Shown here: piece by piece, positions 7,028 through 15,800 of the stretch
How positions within the stretch are numbered: position 1 is the first letter of the stretch
Layout: each line of letters starts with the position of its first letter
From: Planctomycetota bacterium
GTDB taxonomy: Bacteria > Planctomycetota > J058 > JAJDCQ01
NCBI GenBank assembly: GCA_029260755.1
Contig: JAJDCQ010000159.1
Span: forward strand, 62,001 to 126,000
Direction of reading: 5' to 3'
Length of the DNA stretch: 64,000 nt
Position numbers and translations under genes: made by a program
The notes under the pieces: model-generated
Database searches by the model: none
Seen by the model: the letters and a program-made list of their open reading frames with translations, nothing else
What the model was told of the DNA's origin: nothing

Positions 7028-8508
7028 CGGGGCGGTCGGGGGGCGCGGTCGCCATCGCCGAGCGCGGCCGGAACGATCACCCGGGCCTGCGTCTCGATCG
7101 CCTCGGCGTCGTCGTCGCTCAGCTTGAAGCGCGTGCCGATCCCCCGGACGCTCTCGTTCAGGACGTCGAAGAAGCCGAGCACCGGATCGGCGACCGCCTT
7201 CACCGCGCCCTTCACGATGTCGGGCAGCCCCTCCCGCTCCTCGCCCTTCTCGACGCCCTCCCCGTAGAGGCTGACGAGCTGGATCCGGAGATTTCGGTAG
7301 GGACGGTCCTCGCCGAGTCCGCCGAGCGCGCCGTAGATCGGCTCGGCGTAATCGGCCGCCCGCAGCCACGCGATCGTCGTCGTTCGATCGGAGTAGCCGG
7401 CCACGCTGTAGTCGGTCACCTGGGGCTCGGCCGGGACGAACCCGCTTCCGTCGATCACGACGATACGAGCCCGGGTTCCGGGTCGCTCGTCGAGGATCCG
7501 GGTGAAGAGCTGCACGAGGGTCTCGAGGCCGTAGTTGTCGTAGATCCCGCCGTCGCCGAGCGCCTCGTAGGCCTCGGCTTCGGCCGTACGGTCGCGGACG
7601 ATGACCGGACCGAGCAGGTTCGGCACGCCCGCGGACGCGACGACGGCGAGCGAGATCGGGAACGCACCGATGTCGCTGTCGATCGAGTCGAAGCCGATGT
7701 TGTGGAGCGGCTGGTGGCCGGCGTCGTAGCCCAGCGTGTTGAGGCGCCCGCGTCGGAGGTTCTCGAACACGCGCGACTCGTTGAAGCGGGCGCTCGGCAG
7801 GCGGGTGAACAGGAACTTGTGCCCGCTCGAGTACGACGTCGCGTTGATCACGAGCGAAGGGTAGGGCGGCGCGGCCTCGGGGAGATCGGCGAACGTCGCG
7901 TCGTCGAAGAAGTTCGCATCCCAGGTCGAGGCCATGATGTGGCCCCGGTGGTAGTAGGTGAACACGAGCGGCAGCCATCGCAGGAGGAACATCGTCCGGG
8001 CGAGGCTGCGCAGCTCGAAGTGGAGCTTCATGTCGCGCCGGTAGCGGGCGAAGAACGCGTCGAGCTCGGCCGCCTCGGAGCCCGGCGGGCGCTCCAGGAC
8101 GTAGTAGGCGCTCGCGAGCGATCCGCCCGACACGCTCGAGACGTAGTCCACCTCGTCGAGGAGGCTCCGCGTGCTCCGCCCGTCGCCCGCGCGAAGACGG
8201 CGCATCTCGTCGAGGACACACGCGGTGAAGTAGGCCGCCCGGCTCCCCCCGCCGCTGACGGCCACGCCGACGAGCTCGTCGCCGTAGTCGCGGTCGACGT
8301 CGTCCTCGAGCTGCTGCCAGGGCGCGTCGGGGTCGTTGTCGTACTTGAACGCCGCCTGGAAGACGTACTCCTGGACCGGGTAGCGGAGGACGTCCTGGGT
8401 CGTGTCGATGATCGTCCCCGCGACCGCGCCGATGCAGCCCGTCCCGCCGCCGAGCACGAGGACGGCGAGGAGGAGATAGGCGGCCGGGAGGAGGCGGGCG
8501 GTGGGCAC
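7024..8508 (-). CDS. Patatin-like phospholipase, lipoprotein
   Basis: Patatin-type hydrolases cleave acyl esters of phospholipids with a Ser-Asp dyad. I start it at GTG 8508, six bases after GGAG, giving 494 aa. The frame is open further upstream, but that stretch only translates the repeat at 8541-8697. Residues 1-23 are a lipoprotein signal ending in GGTGC. Then come the glycine-rich oxyanion loop (VSGGGSRAAYF), the nucleophile elbow SVSGGS and the DGG motif (GDGGIYDNYG) with the catalytic Asp. All the key residues are present, so it is probably an active envelope phospholipase or esterase. The stop TAG lies in the CTAG end of the neighbouring repeat. No other lipid gene lies nearby. Confidence 0.9.
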   Translation of the reverse strand: MPTARLLPAAYLLLAVLVLGGGTGCIGAVAGTIIDTTQDVLRYPVQEYVFQAAFKYDNDPDAPWQQLEDDVDRDYGDELVGVAVSGGGSRAAYFTACVLDEMRRLRAGDGRSTRSLLDEVDYVSSVSGGSLASAYYVLERPPGSEAAELDAFFARYRRDMKLHFELRSLARTMFLLRWLPLVFTYYHRGHIMASTWDANFFDDATFADLPEAAPPYPSLVINATSYSSGHKFLFTRLPSARFNESRVFENLRRGRLNTLGYDAGHQPLHNIGFDSIDSDIGAFPISLAVVASAGVPNLLGPVIVRDRTAEAEAYEALGDGGIYDNYGLETLVQLFTRILDERPGTRARIVVIDGSGFVPAEPQVTDYSVAGYSDRTTTIAWLRAADYAEPIYGALGGLGEDRPYRNLRIQLVSLYGEGVEKGEEREGLPDIVKGAVKAVADPVLGFFDVLNESVRGIGTRFKLSDDDAEAIETQARVIVPAALGDGDRAPRPPR

Positions 8509-8540
8509 GGTCGACTCCGGGAGTCGGGGGCCTGGATGAT

Positions 8541-8697
8541 GGAACCGAGAGATCTCGCGCAAAGGCGCAAAGGCCGCAAAGGTGTTCTCTTCGAGTGCGA
8601 TGCGATCGCGCGATCGCGCGCGTCGACTAGCGGTTCGAGTCGCGGGAGGCGACGGGCGCGCGTTCTTCGCGCCTTCGCGCCTTTGCGCGAGATTACG
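8541..8697. repeat. Inverted repeat with GCGCAAAGG words (class B)
   Basis: The left arm (about 8541-8585) reads GGAACCGAGAGATCTCGCGC followed by repeats of CGCAAAGG at 8-9-nt spacing. The right arm (about 8660-8695) is the reverse complement (CGCCTTTGCGCGAGATTACG). The loop of about 75 bp contains a GCGATCGCGCGATCGCGCGC run. It occupies most of the 276-bp gap upstream of the patatin gene, so it lies in or near that gene's promoter. The word differs from the CTAG class but the architecture is the same. Confidence 0.85.
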
Positions 8698-8784
8698 TCG
8701 ATCCTTGGAATGCGGCCACCGATTCGAGCAGATCGACGCCTCGACCGCCATGGGCCCGGACGCCGGCGGAGTCGGGAGGGGGCG

Positions 8785-10122
8785 TCAGTTCCGGATCGGC
8801 AGCGGCGGCGGCGCGACGTCGGGGATCGTGATCCCGCGGTCTCGGTAGGAGACGAGCTCCTGGTCGCGCGTCTTGGCGTCGCTCCAGAGCTCGAAGCCGG
8901 CGACCCGCGCCGCGTCGCCGTAGCTGCCCTTGGCCTTGGGGCCGTCGGGGCTCGCCATGATGATCCTAGTGAAGACGTTCGGGATGCCGATCGAGAAGTT
9001 GTCCGGCCCCCAGCGCCCCATGTACTGGCTCCAGTCGGGCAGCCCCGCGACGGGGCTCGCCGCCATCACCTGCCGGATCTCGGGGGTGTCGAACTCGTCG
9101 GGTCGGGCGCCGGGGTCCTCGAGGTCGACGAGGTCGGCGTGCCAGGTGTCGACGACCACCCCGTTGCCTCGGAAGAAGTCGGTGTGCTCGGCGAGAAACC
9201 CCGGGAACGAGTCGTGGGTCGGCCAGTGCCCGGCCTCGGGGTAGGAGGCGTGCTTGCCCTGAGCTATGTAGACGACCGGGTGGGTGCCGGCGGGGTCGGG
9301 GGCGCCGGCGTCGTCGACGAGCTCCACCTCGGGACCCGGGACGCGCAGCCCGCGGCCGTGACCGTAGAAGTACCCCTCGAGCACGTCGCCGTCGGCGAAG
9401 AGGCTGCCGGGACCGAGGCGGACGCGGATCCGGTAGGCGGTGTGCTCCCAGTCGGCGCGATGGTTGCCGATCGCGAAGCTGCTCGGCAGCGGCAGCCCGA
9501 AGAGGCGGGCCTCGGCGCGGTCGTACGCGTAGAAGAGCCAGTACTCGGCGTGGACGACGATCTCGCCCGAGCCGTCGGGGCCGATCGACCGCCCGGTGAG
9601 GTCCTCGTAGACGTGGACGTAGACCGGCGCGCTCCCCGGCGCGTCGCCGACCATCCGCTCGGGGTAGTCGCCGAGCGCCTGCGGCCCGAAGACCGTGACG
9701 CTCGGGATCGGGAGGAGCAGCGTCTCGGCAGGCGCGTTCTCGACGCTCTCGCGCGTGGCGATCCGGACCTGCCCGCTCGTCACCTCGCGGAAGAACGAGG
9801 CGACTCCCATCGGGAAGAAGTCCTCGTTCCGGTTCTGGAGGGTGCGGTCGCCGTCGTCGTGATAGGCGTTGAAGCGGAGGCGCGGCGCGAAGGCGCGGGC
9901 CACCTCGAGGCGCGTCGCGGGGGTGAGGGGATCGGCGGGGACCGCGGGCGGCGCCGGGCTGGCCGGCGACGAGGGGCTCGCGGTCGATCCCGAGCCCGAC
10001 GGCGCGGCGGTGGCGCCGATCGGGCCACGCCCGCTCGAGCTCCCGCCGCAGCCAGCGGCGACGGCGAGGACGAGTCCGAGCGCGACGGCGAGCGGTGGAC
10101 GGCGCGAGCCGGTCCGGACCAT
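8785..10122 (-). CDS. Vps62-related lipoprotein
   Basis: The protein is 445 aa and starts with ATG at 10122, preceded by AGGGGGATCG. A signal peptide ends in a lipobox (LAVAAGC), followed by a Ser/Pro/Ala linker to about residue 65. The rest resembles the Vps62/DUF946 beta-sandwich family. It opens with ARAFAPRLRFNAYHDDGD, then HAEYWLFYAYDRAE, HRADWEHTAYRIRV, GYFYGHGRG and VVYIAQGKHASYPEAGHW. The conserved HRADWE and KHASYP motifs are the main evidence. Bacterial and plant members have no settled biochemical role. Its promoter and a leader hairpin can both be read upstream. It is divergent from the M14 peptidase. Confidence 0.75.
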   Translation of the reverse strand: MVRTGSRRPPLAVALGLVLAVAAGCGGSSSGRGPIGATAAPSGSGSTASPSSPASPAPPAVPADPLTPATRLEVARAFAPRLRFNAYHDDGDRTLQNRNEDFFPMGVASFFREVTSGQVRIATRESVENAPAETLLLPIPSVTVFGPQALGDYPERMVGDAPGSAPVYVHVYEDLTGRSIGPDGSGEIVVHAEYWLFYAYDRAEARLFGLPLPSSFAIGNHRADWEHTAYRIRVRLGPGSLFADGDVLEGYFYGHGRGLRVPGPEVELVDDAGAPDPAGTHPVVYIAQGKHASYPEAGHWPTHDSFPGFLAEHTDFFRGNGVVVDTWHADLVDLEDPGARPDEFDTPEIRQVMAASPVAGLPDWSQYMGRWGPDNFSIGIPNVFTRIIMASPDGPKAKGSYGDAARVAGFELWSDAKTRDQELVSYRDRGITIPDVAPPPLPIRN

Positions 10123-10135
10123 CGATCCCCCTGGC

Positions 10136-10150
10136 GTTAGGCTTCCTAAC
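10136..10150 (-). promoter_or_regulatory. Leader hairpin of the Vps62-like gene
   Basis: On the minus strand GTTAGG-AAG-CCTAAC is a perfect 6-bp stem with a 3-nt loop. It lies just downstream of the predicted transcription start and immediately before the Shine-Dalgarno sequence. It could be an operator half-pair or an RNA element affecting ribosome access. Confidence 0.5.
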
Positions 10151-10163
10151 TAATCGTCGCGCC

Positions 10164-10191
10164 AATATACCGCCGCCCGGAGGTGGGTCAA
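10164..10191 (-). promoter_or_regulatory. Promoter for the Vps62-like lipoprotein
   Basis: TTGACC (10186-10191) and TATATT (10164-10169) on the minus strand are 16 bases apart, each matching five of six consensus bases. This is one of the clearest promoters in the window, and it sits in an AT-rich island. Confidence 0.7.
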
Positions 10192-10197
10192 GGAGAT

Positions 10198-10226
10198 TCG
10201 ACGGCGACTTCGGCCTGGTCTAGAAT
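10198..10226 (+). promoter_or_regulatory. Candidate promoter for the M14 peptidase
   Basis: TCGACG (10198-10203), 17 bases, TAGAAT (10221-10226). The -35 matches four of six bases. The TAGNNT form of the -10 recurs upstream of other plus-strand genes in this window. Confidence 0.4.
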
Positions 10227-10264
10227 CCGTCCTCTTCGCTCGCCGAGACCCCGTGGAGATCCCG

Positions 10265-12823
10265 ATGCACGACCGACGCCGCCGTCCCACGCCCGTGCTC
10301 TCCGTCCTCGCCGCCGCCGCCGCCGCCGCCGCGCTGCTCCTCGGGGCGACGCCGGCCGCCGCCGACGTGCCCGACCCGCACGAGCATCTCGGCCACCGGG
10401 TCGGCGCCGACTTCAAGCTCGCCGACTGGGAGCAGGTCTCGAGCTACTACCGGGCGCTCGGCGAGGCGAGCCCCCGGGTGCTGGTGGAGAGGGTCGGCGA
10501 GACGACCGAGGGGCGCGACTTCCTCCTCGCGGTGATCTCGAGCGAGGGCAACCTCGCCCGGCTCGACGCCATCCGCGAGGCGAACCGCAAGATCGCCGAT
10601 CCGCGCGGCCTCTCGGCCGAGGAGAAGGCGCGCCTCGTCCGCGAGACGCCGGTCACCCTCTTCATCAGCAATGCCATGCACAGCAACGAGACGGCCGCGC
10701 CCCAGTTCGGGATGGAGCTCGCCCACACCCTCGCGACGAGCGACGAGGAGCCGTGGAAGACCGCCCGCGAGCGGATGGTGATCCTCGTCGCGCCGACCCT
10801 GAACCCCGACGGGCTCGACCACATCGTGTCCTGGTACCGCCGGACGGTGGAGACGCCGTTCGAGGGCAGCGGGATGACGAAGCTCTACCAGCTCTACGCG
10901 GGCCACGACAACAACCGCGACTGGTTCGGCCTCACCCAGAACGAGACCCGGATCGTGACGCGTCTGCTCTACTCGGTCTGGCGCCCGCAGGTCTACTGGG
11001 ACGTCCACCAGCAGGGCAGCAGCCGCGAGCGCTTCTTCGTGCCGCCCTTCCGCGATCCCCTGAACCCCAACCTCGACCCGTCGATCATCTCGGCGATCGA
11101 CGCCCTCGGCAGCCGGGCGCTCTTCGACATGACCCGCTGGGGGCACAAGGGCGTCTCGACCGGCGTCACCTATGACATGTGGTGGAACGGCGGCAACCGG
11201 AACGTCCCCGTCCGCCACAACATCATCGGACTGCTGACCGAGGCGGCGAGCGTCAACTACGCATCGCCCGTCTTCCTCCCGCGGAGAGACCTCGGCCCGC
11301 CGCGCTCGTTGCCGGCGTACGCGCCGAGCAACCGCTTCCCCGACCCCTGGCCCGGCGGCTGGTGGCGGATGCGCGACATCGTCGATTACGAGCTCGCCTT
11401 CGGCCGCTCGCTGATCGGGTCGCTCTCGCGCGAGCCCTCGACCTGGCTCGGCAACTCGCTCGCGGCCGCCGAGCGGGCGGTCGCCAAGGGCGAGGCGGGC
11501 GGTCCGGCCGCCTGGATCGTGCCGAGCGACGACCAGGACCGGAAGGCCGTCCACCGGCTGATCGACACCCTCCTGATCGGCGGCGTCCAGGTCGAGGCGG
11601 CGACCGAGGCGTTCGAGGCCGACGGGCGGAGCTGGCCGTCGGGCAGCCTCGTCATCCGGCGCGACCAGCCCTACGGCGCGCACGTGAAGGACCTGATGGA
11701 GGTGCAGCGCTACCCCGAGGGCGACCCGCCCTACGACGTCGCCGGCTGGACGTTCCCCCTCCTCCTCGGCGTTCGCCGGGTCGAGGTGATTCGCCCGTTC
11801 GAGGTCCCGACCCGGCCGGTCACCGCGGCCGACGTCGCGATCGAGGGCTTCCCCGACGACAGCACCGAGGACATGTGGTCGGTCCGCGACGGGTTCGCCT
11901 GGAGGCGGACGCTCGACGCGCTCGGCCGCGGCGAGCAGCTCCGCCTCGTCGAGCGCGACGGCGCCGAGGGCGGCGGCGAGGCCGGCCGTTACGCCTTCAC
12001 GCCGACGGACGTCGACCCCGAGCGGGTCGATGTCGTCCGCACCTACACCGGCCTCCCCCGGATCGGCGTCTACGCGCCCTGGAGCAGCAGCATGGACGAG
12101 GGGTGGCTCCGCTGGGTGCTCGACAGCCACGGGGTCCCCTACGTCCGCATCCGCAACGAGATGATCCGGGCCGGCACGCTCCGCGACGTCGTCGACGTCC
12201 TCGTCATCGCGAGCATCGGCGGCCGCTCGCTCGACGCGGGTCGCTCACCCGGGAGCGTCTTCCCCGAGTTCAGCCGCGGCCTCGACCCCGAGGGCGCGAT
12301 CGCGGTGACCGAGTTCGTCGAGGCGGGCGGAACGCTCATCACGCTCGGAGGCAGCAGCGGCTGGGCGGCGGAGCTGTTCGACCTGCAGATCACCGACGTC
12401 ATCGCGGATGCGAAGACGAAGAAGGACTTCAGCTGCCCGGGCAGCGTCCTGCGCGGCGTCTTCCCCGAGGAGCGGGAGGACGTGACCGTCGGGCTCCCGA
12501 GCAGCATCGCGCTCATGTTCTCGAGCGGGAGCGCGTGGCGCCTCGGCCTCTCCGAGACGGAGAAGAAGGCGCGCGAGGAGGCGAAGCGACTCCGGGCCGA
12601 CCCGCGCCAGATCGACGTCCTCCTCCGCTACGCGCCGACCCGGACGCTCCTGTCGGGATGGATCCGGACGCCGGAGGTGATCGCCGATCGGGCGGCGTGG
12701 CTGCGGGTGCACCACGGCGAGGGACGGATCCACCTCTTCGCGTTCCGACCGCAGTACCGCGGCTGGAGCCAGGGGACGTTCCAGCTCCTGTTCCGGGCGA
12801 TCCTCGACGCGCCGACCGACTGA
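10265..12823 (+). CDS. Secreted M14-family zinc carboxypeptidase, large form
   Basis: The chosen ATG at 10265 follows GGAG by seven bases, giving 852 aa; an in-frame GTG at 10253 is less likely. Residues 1-35 are a signal peptide (LAAAAAAAALLLGATPAAA). The peptidase domain (about 45-400) shows zinc ligands in NAMHSNETAA (HxxE), then LVAPTLNPDG, NNRDWF and VYWDVHQQG (the third ligand His). LLTEAAS carries a candidate catalytic Glu. About 450 residues follow the catalytic core. They include a glutamine-amidotransferase-like stretch (GVYAPWSSSMDEGWLRWVLD, VTEFVEAGGTLITLGGSSGW) seen in large bacterial M14 proteins. It probably degrades peptides in the periplasm or outside. The gene ends one base from the convergent kinase stop. 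Confidence 0.9.
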   Translation: MHDRRRRPTPVLSVLAAAAAAAALLLGATPAAADVPDPHEHLGHRVGADFKLADWEQVSSYYRALGEASPRVLVERVGETTEGRDFLLAVISSEGNLARLDAIREANRKIADPRGLSAEEKARLVRETPVTLFISNAMHSNETAAPQFGMELAHTLATSDEEPWKTARERMVILVAPTLNPDGLDHIVSWYRRTVETPFEGSGMTKLYQLYAGHDNNRDWFGLTQNETRIVTRLLYSVWRPQVYWDVHQQGSSRERFFVPPFRDPLNPNLDPSIISAIDALGSRALFDMTRWGHKGVSTGVTYDMWWNGGNRNVPVRHNIIGLLTEAASVNYASPVFLPRRDLGPPRSLPAYAPSNRFPDPWPGGWWRMRDIVDYELAFGRSLIGSLSREPSTWLGNSLAAAERAVAKGEAGGPAAWIVPSDDQDRKAVHRLIDTLLIGGVQVEAATEAFEADGRSWPSGSLVIRRDQPYGAHVKDLMEVQRYPEGDPPYDVAGWTFPLLLGVRRVEVIRPFEVPTRPVTAADVAIEGFPDDSTEDMWSVRDGFAWRRTLDALGRGEQLRLVERDGAEGGGEAGRYAFTPTDVDPERVDVVRTYTGLPRIGVYAPWSSSMDEGWLRWVLDSHGVPYVRIRNEMIRAGTLRDVVDVLVIASIGGRSLDAGRSPGSVFPEFSRGLDPEGAIAVTEFVEAGGTLITLGGSSGWAAELFDLQITDVIADAKTKKDFSCPGSVLRGVFPEEREDVTVGLPSSIALMFSSGSAWRLGLSETEKKAREEAKRLRADPRQIDVLLRYAPTRTLLSGWIRTPEVIADRAAWLRVHHGEGRIHLFAFRPQYRGWSQGTFQLLFRAILDAPTD

Positions 12824-12824
12824 C

Positions 12825-15800
12825 TCAGCGGCGGTCGAGCCGCCCCGAGAGGCAGACGAGCGACCGCGTCTGGGTCGCGATGACGATCTCGTCGGCCCCA
12901 TCGCCGTCGAGGTCCGCGACGGCGAAGTCGTTGTCGACGCTTCCGCCGACGAAGCACCGCCAGAGGACATCGTGGCCGTCGGGGTCGACCGCGATGACGT
13001 GCCCCGAGGCCGTCACGACGATCACCTCGTCTCGCCCGTCGCCATCGCCGTCGGCTCTCGCGACCGGGCCGGGGTTCTCGTGGAGCGCGATCCGGGAGAG
13101 GGGAGCGCTCCGATCCCAGAACGCGAGCGCTCCGGGCACGTCGGCGACCACCCGCTCGAGACCGGCGCCGAGCAGGACCGGCGCCTGGACGCCCCCGACG
13201 AGCTCGGCGATCCGGTGACGGACCGCGCCCGTGTCGACATCGAGGGCGACGACCGGCCCCGACTCGATCCGGGTGACGTAGAGCGGGGAACCTCCGGCGT
13301 CGACGAGCCGGCCGTCGCGCGCGATCGTTCCGCCGGCCCGGCGTTCCCAGCGCACCCGCCCGTCTTCCCCCGAGAGGCTGATGACCTCGCCGGCGCCCCG
13401 ACCGGCGACGATGACCGACGCCGCGCCGCCGCCCCGGGGCGGGACGACGACCGGCCGGGCGAAGAACGGCCCCGTTCCGACCTCGACCGACCAGAGCGTC
13501 TCGCCCTTCGCGACCGAGAAGGCGACGACCCGCCGCGACCACCCCGCGAGGATGACGTCGTCGATCCCGTCGCCATCGACGTCCCCGAGACCCGGCGGCG
13601 CCCAGCTCTGCCCGAGGTCGGTCGGGAGGATCCTCTTCCCGCCGGTCCGTGGGTCGAGCACCGCGACCCCGCCGGGCTGGGTCGCCAGGATCAGCTCGGG
13701 TCGCCCATCGCCGGTGACGTCTCCGACCGCGGGACGCCGGATCATGTCGTGGGCGAGCTCCCGGTCCCAGAGGATCGAGCCGTCTCGGCCGTCGTAGGCG
13801 ACGACGCTCGCGACCGGTCGCCTCAGGGCGAGCACCACGTCGAGGTGTCCGTCGCCGTTGGCGTCGACGATGGCCGGCGACGCCCGGACGGGGTCGTCGG
13901 TCGTCTGGCTCCATCGGAGCCGCGAGCTCGGCGCGTAGGCGAGGCCGGGTCCGAAGCTCTCGAAGAGCATGTCGGCCCGCCCGTCGGCGTCGACGTCGAC
14001 GAACTCGATCGCGCTGACCGGGCGCACGGTGAGCCGGACGGTGAAGAGCACGCCACCCTCCGCCGACAGGGCGACGATGTGCCCGGCGCGGGTGGTGACG
14101 AACGCCTCGTCGCGGCCGTCACCGTCGTGATCGTGGACGAGCGGGCTGTTCCACGCGCGCGCCGGGAGCGGCGTCCGCCAGCGCGACTCTCCCGTGAGGA
14201 GGTCGATCCCGAGCGCCTCCTCGCCGGCGCCGACGACGAGGACGCGTCCGGCGAGCAGCGCGGGCGGACCCGACACCCGGTGCGCGATCGTCCGATCCCA
14301 GCGGAGCCCGCCGCGCCCGAGGGCCGCCAGCCGGCCGCCGCCGTCGTCGGCGACCTCGAGCTCGACGACCGCGACCGGAGGCGCGCCCGGGGCACCCGCC
14401 ACCAGGCTCGCGTCACGGATCGACGCGTCGAACGCGTGCTCGAACCGGACCCCGCCCTCGGTCAGATCGTGGACGGTGACCCGCCCGCCGTCGACGACCA
14501 GCCCCCAGTCGAGCGTCTCGCCGCCGAGGTCGACGCGGGTGACCCCGGCGACCGGATCGCCCGGCGAACGGGTCGCCTCGATCGTTCCGTCGATGAGGCT
14601 CAGCCAGCGCCAGCCGGTCGGATCGGCGAAGACGATCGAGCGCCGGCCCTGCAGGACGAGGGCCGCCCCCGGCGGCGAAGGGGTGCGCCAGACGTCGCTC
14701 CCCGAGGCGCCCGAGAGGACGACCGTCTCGCCCGGCCTCGACACGAGGACGTCGTCCCGGCCATCGCCGTCGAGATCCTCGACGATCTCGAAGAGGGCCG
14801 CCGACGGCGCCCGGAGACCGGCCGGCGCCCGCGCCCGCCAGAGGACGACCCCCTCGCTCGAGAGGGCGACGACCGACGACTCGCCGGTGACGATCACCTC
14901 TCGGCCCGGAGAGACGGAGAGCTCACCGGTCCGGGGCGTCGCGAACATCGGCTCGGGCAGTGGCCGGACCCACGCCTTTCGATCGGCCGTCAGGTGGACG
15001 CAGAGCACCTTGTTCGCCTCGCTCCCGCGCCCGACCCCGACGAGCTCCTTGGCGCCGTCGCCGTCGAGGTCGGCGAAGACGAGCCCGGCGGGGTTCACCG
15101 GCAGGCCCCCGTCGACGAGCTTGCGCCCGGTCGCCCCCGAGAAGACCTTGAGCGACCCGAGGACGAGGTTGCCGACGTCGGGGACGCCGTCGCCATCGAC
15201 GTCTCCCACGATCGACTGACCCCGCCAGTCGGCGATCGACGTGGCCCAGGCCTGCACCTTCTGGAGCGACACCCGACGTCGGGTCGTCTCGCCCGCCGCG
15301 ATGTCGACGTCGACGACCCGATCGGCGTGCCCGGAGAAGCCGACGACGACCCGGTAGGGCCCGGTCGGCAGGGCGAGGTCGCGGAGCGGCGTGCCGTGGC
15401 TGCGTCCGTCGACCCAGACCGTCGCGCCGACCGGCTCGGCCTCGATCTCGAGGACCCCGGTCTCGCGCTCCAGGGTGACGACGATCTCGCGAAGCTCGCG
15501 GCGGCCGACCTCGACCTCCCGGCCGTCGGCGAGGCGGAAGCCGGGCGCCCGGGCCGCCACCTCCCAGGTCCCGGGGCTGACGTCGACCGGCACGTCGGGC
15601 GCGACGGCGCGGCCGGCGACGAACACCTCCGTCCCCTCGACCGGCGGCTCCACCCGGACGACGATTCGCCCGGGTCGCGTGAGCGACCAGACGGCGAAGG
15701 AGAGCGCGCCGGCGAGGACGATGACGAGCGCGACGACCGCGGGAAGAGCCCGGCGAAGGATCCGGCCGAGGCGGCGGCCGACCGACGGCGGCTTCGTCTT

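Noticed and set aside
8509..8751. An 81-residue N-terminal extension of the patatin protein
   Set aside because: The extension is translated class B repeat. The lipoprotein signal and a GGAG site define the GTG at 8508 as the start.
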